From Moniliophthora roreri (Eukaryota > Basidiomycota > Agaricomycetes > Agaricales > Marasmiaceae), in assembly GCA_001466705.2 (NCBI GenBank), contig LATX02000180.1:310001-374000 (forward strand): 64,000 bases of DNA, read 5' to 3'. The notes below the pieces were generated by a model that was not told the DNA's origin, ran no database searches, and saw only the letters and a list, made by a program, of their open reading frames with translations. This document shows, piece by piece, positions 59,540 through 64,000 of the stretch (within the stretch, counting starts at the first letter, position 1; the number at the start of each line of letters is the position of its first letter). A program made the translations under genes and the position numbers.

Positions 59540-61580
59540 CTGTGAATGAGGCTGGTAACGGTGACCTGGACTTTCCACAGACAAAGATGCTCGATATTGA
59601 TACCTATGAGGAGGACTCAGAGAACGAGTCCTCCAAGATTCTGGGCATGTTCCGTTATAACTATATTTTCAAGGCAAAGGAGAACAACACTGCGAAGGAG
59701 AGAAAACAGATCGGTGAGGTCGATTTGACGCTGCAGGAGCTGGTCTGAGCTATTGCTGAAGAGGGATTCTAGGTTGCAGGAATCCAGGTGAACAGAGAGA
59801 GGCCTTGAATTGAGCCATATCCATTATATTATTAGAGATATTTCAACCTTCCCCAAGGCGCCTAGCACACTGTGTTGACGTAGAGGTAGGACCACTCCAG
59901 ATGAGATTCAGATGTATTTTCAGTCGTGTGCAGGCTATGCATGACAGTGCAGCAAATACTACTATATACAGCAAATCTGCAGTGATGAAACAACAGAGCA
60001 CAGTGCACAGGATTCACCAGGTAGATTGAGCAAACCCATCAACCAAATTCCATTCAGTCCTGACTCTGTGCAAAGGATGAGTAGGTAGTAGTAGAAAGCA
60101 CTGGATAGACTTACAGTTCACTATCAGCAGGATGTACACTGAAATTTCCGTTGAAAATTTGATCAAAAGTCAGGATTCTTGAACCTGAGGTGCAACCAGC
60201 CTACATAAGTAGCAGGTAAACAAACACATCAACATGTCAATGTTCCCGAAAGCCAAAGACAAACTCTCTGCCATGGCTTGATCCATACAGGTGGAAGCAT
60301 GTTCCCCAGTGAAAGGTACCAAGTACCTTTTTGAAAATCCTGGTACTTTAAAGGCACCATGTAGCAGTAAACTTCCTGGCTCAGCACTGCTTGTAGAAAG
60401 AGATCAGACAGAATTGGCAACTGGTTGCAGTGGGCTTGGACAAACAGGATTCTTGAACAAGGAATCAAAATGGGCAGAAACTCATCTTGACCCGCTATCA
60501 GACAAGGATTGGGTGGGTGTGGATGGTAGTGAACTTGCATGCAAACTGGCAGCACTGTAAATTACATTGTTATCTTCAGAGTCTAGTGGAGGTCCACAGT
60601 GCTTCAGGGAGTCATGAGGTGCATCAGTAATGGTTAACATCTCAGCAAGGATATCGCTAATGGAGAGTATTCAGTTCGCTTTGAAACTAATGAGACATAA
60701 ATACCCACCAGGATCTATCAGCCATCTGATATCTAGTCAGAAGCATTGACGTGAGTAACACTGAACCAATACAGGCGACTCCATACCTTCCCTCATATAG
60801 AGTTAGAAGCCTGAAGCATTTGTAACTATCACACAGCTCCTTTCTAGCACCACTGAAAGTATTCATTCATCTGCCTCTCCAGATGTTCAACAGAAGAATA
60901 ACCTGTATTATTGAAATGTCAGAGATTACGTGCTTTCAGTGTCAAGAGAACCTTCTGGTAGTGCAAGTGTACACAGCATTCTGCAATCGTTGTCGACTGG
61001 TACAACTGGCTCTTCTGAGGATCCAATATGGCAGCAGGATTTGACTGTATTTGCATGGATACTTAATGAGAGGAAGGTTCAAACAGGTTCAAGTTCATCA
61101 GTTGGCAAGATAAATGATTTGTGCACTATGATTTGGACCCGGCGATAGGTAATATAGAGCATAGCTGATCGGTCAAAGAAGAGTCAGCTCTCTCAGTTGA
61201 GATCCTAATTCTAGGTCCTGTCATGATTGGATTGGAGCCGCAGAACACAGTGGAGATGTTAGTGCACCAATGTTTGTTTCAGTTTGCTGCAAAGAGACCC
61301 AAGGCACTCTTGCAATTTGGATGGACAGGCAGATTTGATCGCTAAAATCATTTTGTTGAAACTTGGTTAGAACTTGAGCTCAGAGGATAGGACTTTATGA
61401 ATGTCTGATGCATTCTCTGTGATTGAGTGTATTGGTTGATTTTTACGGCCACTCCTAAGGCATTGTAAAACATTGTATCCTATCAGTCAGAAATACATGC
61501 AATTTCAAATTACTTACCCTTTGGAGGGAGTGAGTCCACTCCGTCATGAATGGTGTTCTGTACCCGATCTTCAGAGGATG
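59540..61580. other. CpG-poor, probably degenerate repeat-derived DNA
   Basis: The sequence has very few CG dinucleotides by eye. A frame at 59530-59748 on the plus strand (DIDTYEEDSENESSKILGMF) continues past two TGA codons as AIAEEGF and VAGIQVNRERP, suggesting a decayed gene of unknown type. Other frames are not recognised. Could be relics of older elements or the eroded upstream region of the BTB gene. Confidence 0.45.
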
Positions 61581-61581
61581 G

Positions 61582-61960
61582 TAGTATACTACCAACTCGG
61601 CAACAGATGTCATCAGTATGTGCTGGATCTTACACAGTGGTGCCGTTGCCTGTATGCCTGGTGTACGTTACAATGTACACCCAGTGTACACACAAGGAAG
61701 AAAAAAATTATTTTGTTCATCCATTGATGTTCCCTCCTCCCTGTAGTTGGAATCACCCTTCTGGAAGTGAAATCTACCGTTTGGTGCTGAATTTAACACT
61801 GGAAAGGGCCGGGGATGCCAATTTCAAGCTGTAGCATTTTCCTTCAGGGTCCAGTCACGTGCGTAATGTACGCTGGGCGTACACACAATGTACGGCTGGC
61901 GTAAAATCTAGCACGTACTGATGACGTCCGTTGCCGGGTTGGTAGTGTAGGTGTACTAGT
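61582..61960. repeat. Inverted repeat with unequally decayed arms
   Basis: Left arm about 61582-61700 and right arm about 61858-61960 are imperfect inverted copies of about 100 bp, recognisable by the shared translated segment HQYVLD and by GTACAC-CAG-GTACAC-type ends. The left arm lacks CG where the right arm keeps it (AACAGATGTCATCAGTATG versus AACGGACGTCATCAGTACG). Confidence 0.7.
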
Positions 61961-62499
61961 GAAGTATACCTATTCGGACCTATCGGTGTAGCCGAAGCCG
62001 ATGTGGCCGGGCTGTAGTGTAGCCTGTGGGGCCGAAAAACGTGGCATTCAACACAGGCGCCCAAGATGTTACACCTCTCAAATGTTCCAGCAAACTGGCA
62101 ATCTCTGCCACCTTTATAATCTGTCTCCACTTCACCTTCGTCATAATGAGGACTTAAAGTGGATTTTCTCACAGAATGAACCGAAAGGACTGCTTTGCGC
62201 CAACAGAACCCCGATGCCGACTGACCGCGGAGCCGATCCTTTTGTTCATCAGTCAGATCCAGCAGTTTCTTCAGTTTTATGCCCCAGGTGGTCTTGATGG
62301 TTACTCCCCATTTCAAAACTACATCATGATCAAGCGCCGAAAGGTTTGTTGACAGATCGACACTTTGATCCCAAAATTGATACTTCGTCAGCCCACATTA
62401 AGGATCACCGCCCTGATGAATTTAATCTTTATATAGCGTTGTCTTTACAACTATAACACCCCACTGAATGCAAAACCCCACCCGAACGACGTCTCTACA
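61961..62499. other. Region before the last gene
   Basis: A minus-strand open frame of 153 codons (ending in the right arm of the inverted repeat, from 62316) contains KLKKLLDLTDEQKDRLRGQS and a Cys-rich stretch. It matches nothing I recognise and may be part of a transposon fragment. CG dinucleotides are normal here. Confidence 0.4.
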
Positions 62500-64000
62500 A
62501 TGGAGGATATAGGTTACACCAAGGTACGCTGTATTAAATCACGTCCCCGCTACTCTCTGCTGAATGAAATTGTTGACAGTCCATGCTGGTTGCACTATGG
62601 GTAGGCTTCATGCGTTGTGATGCTATCGGATTCTGACACGCTCTCTCACTCGTCCAGGTGCAAACCATGTTCTATGGTACGTTACACCAAGCTATTCTCC
62701 CGCCGATAAGCCTGACCGACTCCGCCATACAGGCATGAACACTGTCCTATACATCCTGTGCATCTATGTGCTTGTTCAGCGTGCCAATAAAAGGCAGTTC
62801 CCAATCAATAAACCTCTTATTGCGACCGCTACATTGATCTACCTGCTTTGTACTGCTCATGTTATCAATGACTTTGGCAGAGCAATCGTTGCGTTCATCA
62901 CCTATGCGGATCGACCTGGCGGAGCCGCAGCGTATTATGATGAATTGTGGATATGGACAAGTATTGTTAGGGAGGGACTGTACTGCGTAAATACGTGAGT
63001 TACTCCTGGTTACGCTTCGTGTTCTCCGAGTCAGTACTCATGTTTTCCAGCATGGTGGTGGATACTCTACTGGTATTGCTATAATTTCCAACTCCGCCGC
63101 TCCTCGGTCTAACAATCGGAAGGTTTACCGCCTCTATGTCGTCTCTATGGGTAATCTGAAGGTTATCATCGGGCCTACCATCATTCTCCTGGCTACTACT
63201 GGTCGGTACAGACTTGTTAAGCTTCATCATCTGAATTGGAATATTGTTTATCACTAGCATCCGGTTATCGTGCTGTATGGGGCTTCAGCAACACTCACGA
63301 AGGACAAGATACATATAACGATGACATCTTCCATTGGGGAGTCGCGCTCTTCTCACTTTCTCTGTGCCTAAATGTCATTGTGACTATTCTCATTGGTGGG
63401 TTCATCGTGTTTAACGACCAGACGCTAATTGAACCATACCTAGCCTGGTATTTCTATCGATACGATCAGAGGATATCCAGTGCAATTGGCCGTGGCCATG
63501 GCCAGAGGTACAGGCAAGCACTGGCTATCGCGTGAGCACGTTTCAAGCTCCGGCGTTCCACTTGCTGAATCATTGACAGCGTCGAATCGGGGGCCTTCTA
63601 TTCGGTTAGTGTTTTGGTAGTATTGGTTACATATGTCACCAAAACGAATGGAGTGGTAAGTCACTTGAACTCCTCCACATGCACTCTCTGATGCGTTTCA
63701 AGTACATTGCGTATGACGCTGTAGCTCAGATCATGGTGCGTGCGGCGTCTTGCGTTGATAGTGCTCCGTCAAGCTGACCTCATGGCTTCCTTGTAGGGCA
63801 TGAACCCGATTCTCATCATAGTTCGAGTTGGGCTTGGGCTGTCAAATAATAATTCAACGTTTGATGGCACAACCTTGAACCTGAACACAAGGCAGAACGA
63901 TACGGTCTCAGTTGAGATCCATCGAGTCACGGACGTTTCTGTAGACCAAGGCTCTGAATTGGTTGATATGTCCCGATCTTCGTTGAAGTTGCCCAAGCAC
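62500..64000 (+). CDS. Multi-pass membrane protein, 3' end outside the window
   Basis: Ten exons are visible: 62500-62523, 62580-62600, 62658-62676, 62733-62994, 63051-63072, 63123-63201, 63258-63531, 63580-63655, 63703-63735, and 63797 to the window edge. Exons of 19-33 bp are common. The sequence reads as about seven hydrophobic segments, including MNTVLYILCIYVLVQRANKR, YVVSMGNLKVIIGPTIILLA, LFSLSLCLNVIVTILIGGFI and SVSVLVVLVTYVTK, followed by a Ser/Asn-rich soluble tail. It resembles the uncharacterised seven-helix proteins frequent in Agaricomycetes, but I cannot assign a domain name. All joins are GT-AG and in frame; the stop codon is not in the window. Confidence 0.75.

Overview
The window is a stretch of a basidiomycete nuclear genome, most likely a mushroom-forming class (Agaricomycetes). 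The evidence is dense genes with many introns of about 50-70 bp, protein families common in that class (DUF6535, DUF6534, BTB proteins, CFEM-like secreted proteins, tandem GH28 pectinases), and a chromodomain Ty3/gypsy element. There are no operons, CRISPR arrays or bacterial features. Exon models were built by hand from splice sites, reading frame and family conservation. Models whose exon lengths sum to a whole number of codons and rebuild a known family are scored high.

Left third (1-32.6 kb) is ordinary gene-rich euchromatin. It holds a nitrilase 5' fragment cut at an N and flanked by a 463-bp direct repeat (possible assembly seam), a DUF6535 membrane protein, a small C2H2 zinc-finger gene, a steroid 5-alpha-reductase-type enzyme, the CTD phosphatase SSU72, a large Ser/Thr kinase, the splicing factor SYF2, a CFEM-like secreted protein, the nonsense-mediated decay factor UPF3, two proline-rich proteins, an alpha-arrestin, a DUF6534 membrane protein, mitochondrial ribosomal protein uL14m and a hexokinase. 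Two divergent pairs (kinase/SYF2 and uL14m/hexokinase) share promoters of about 190-200 bp.

Middle (33.0-43.6 kb) is a head-to-tail array of four GH28 exo-polygalacturonase genes with one intron layout and related promoters. The promoter of copy 3 carries a 214-bp MITE-like insertion that copy 4 lacks. An old-yellow-enzyme gene and mannose-6-phosphate isomerase follow.

Right part (47.4-61.8 kb) is a nested transposon block. A Mutator-like element (48068-59280, 106-bp terminal inverted repeats, 9-bp target duplication) is inserted inside an exon of a BTB gene and splits it in two. A chromodomain Ty3/gypsy retrotransposon (48794-56014, 436-bp LTRs, 5-bp target duplication) sits inside the Mutator-like element. 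Both are dead. Most in-frame stops are TGA where CGA (Arg) is the likely ancestor, and catalytic Asp codons became Asn, consistent with CpG deamination. The CpG-poor zone seems to end between the two arms of an inverted repeat at about 61.6-61.95 kb. A multi-exon membrane protein gene then runs off the right edge.

No wholly new molecular system was recognised. The most informative observations are the datable nesting history, the CpG-decay signature and its apparent boundary, the MITE polymorphism between duplicated pectinase promoters, and several GC-AG introns in conserved genes.
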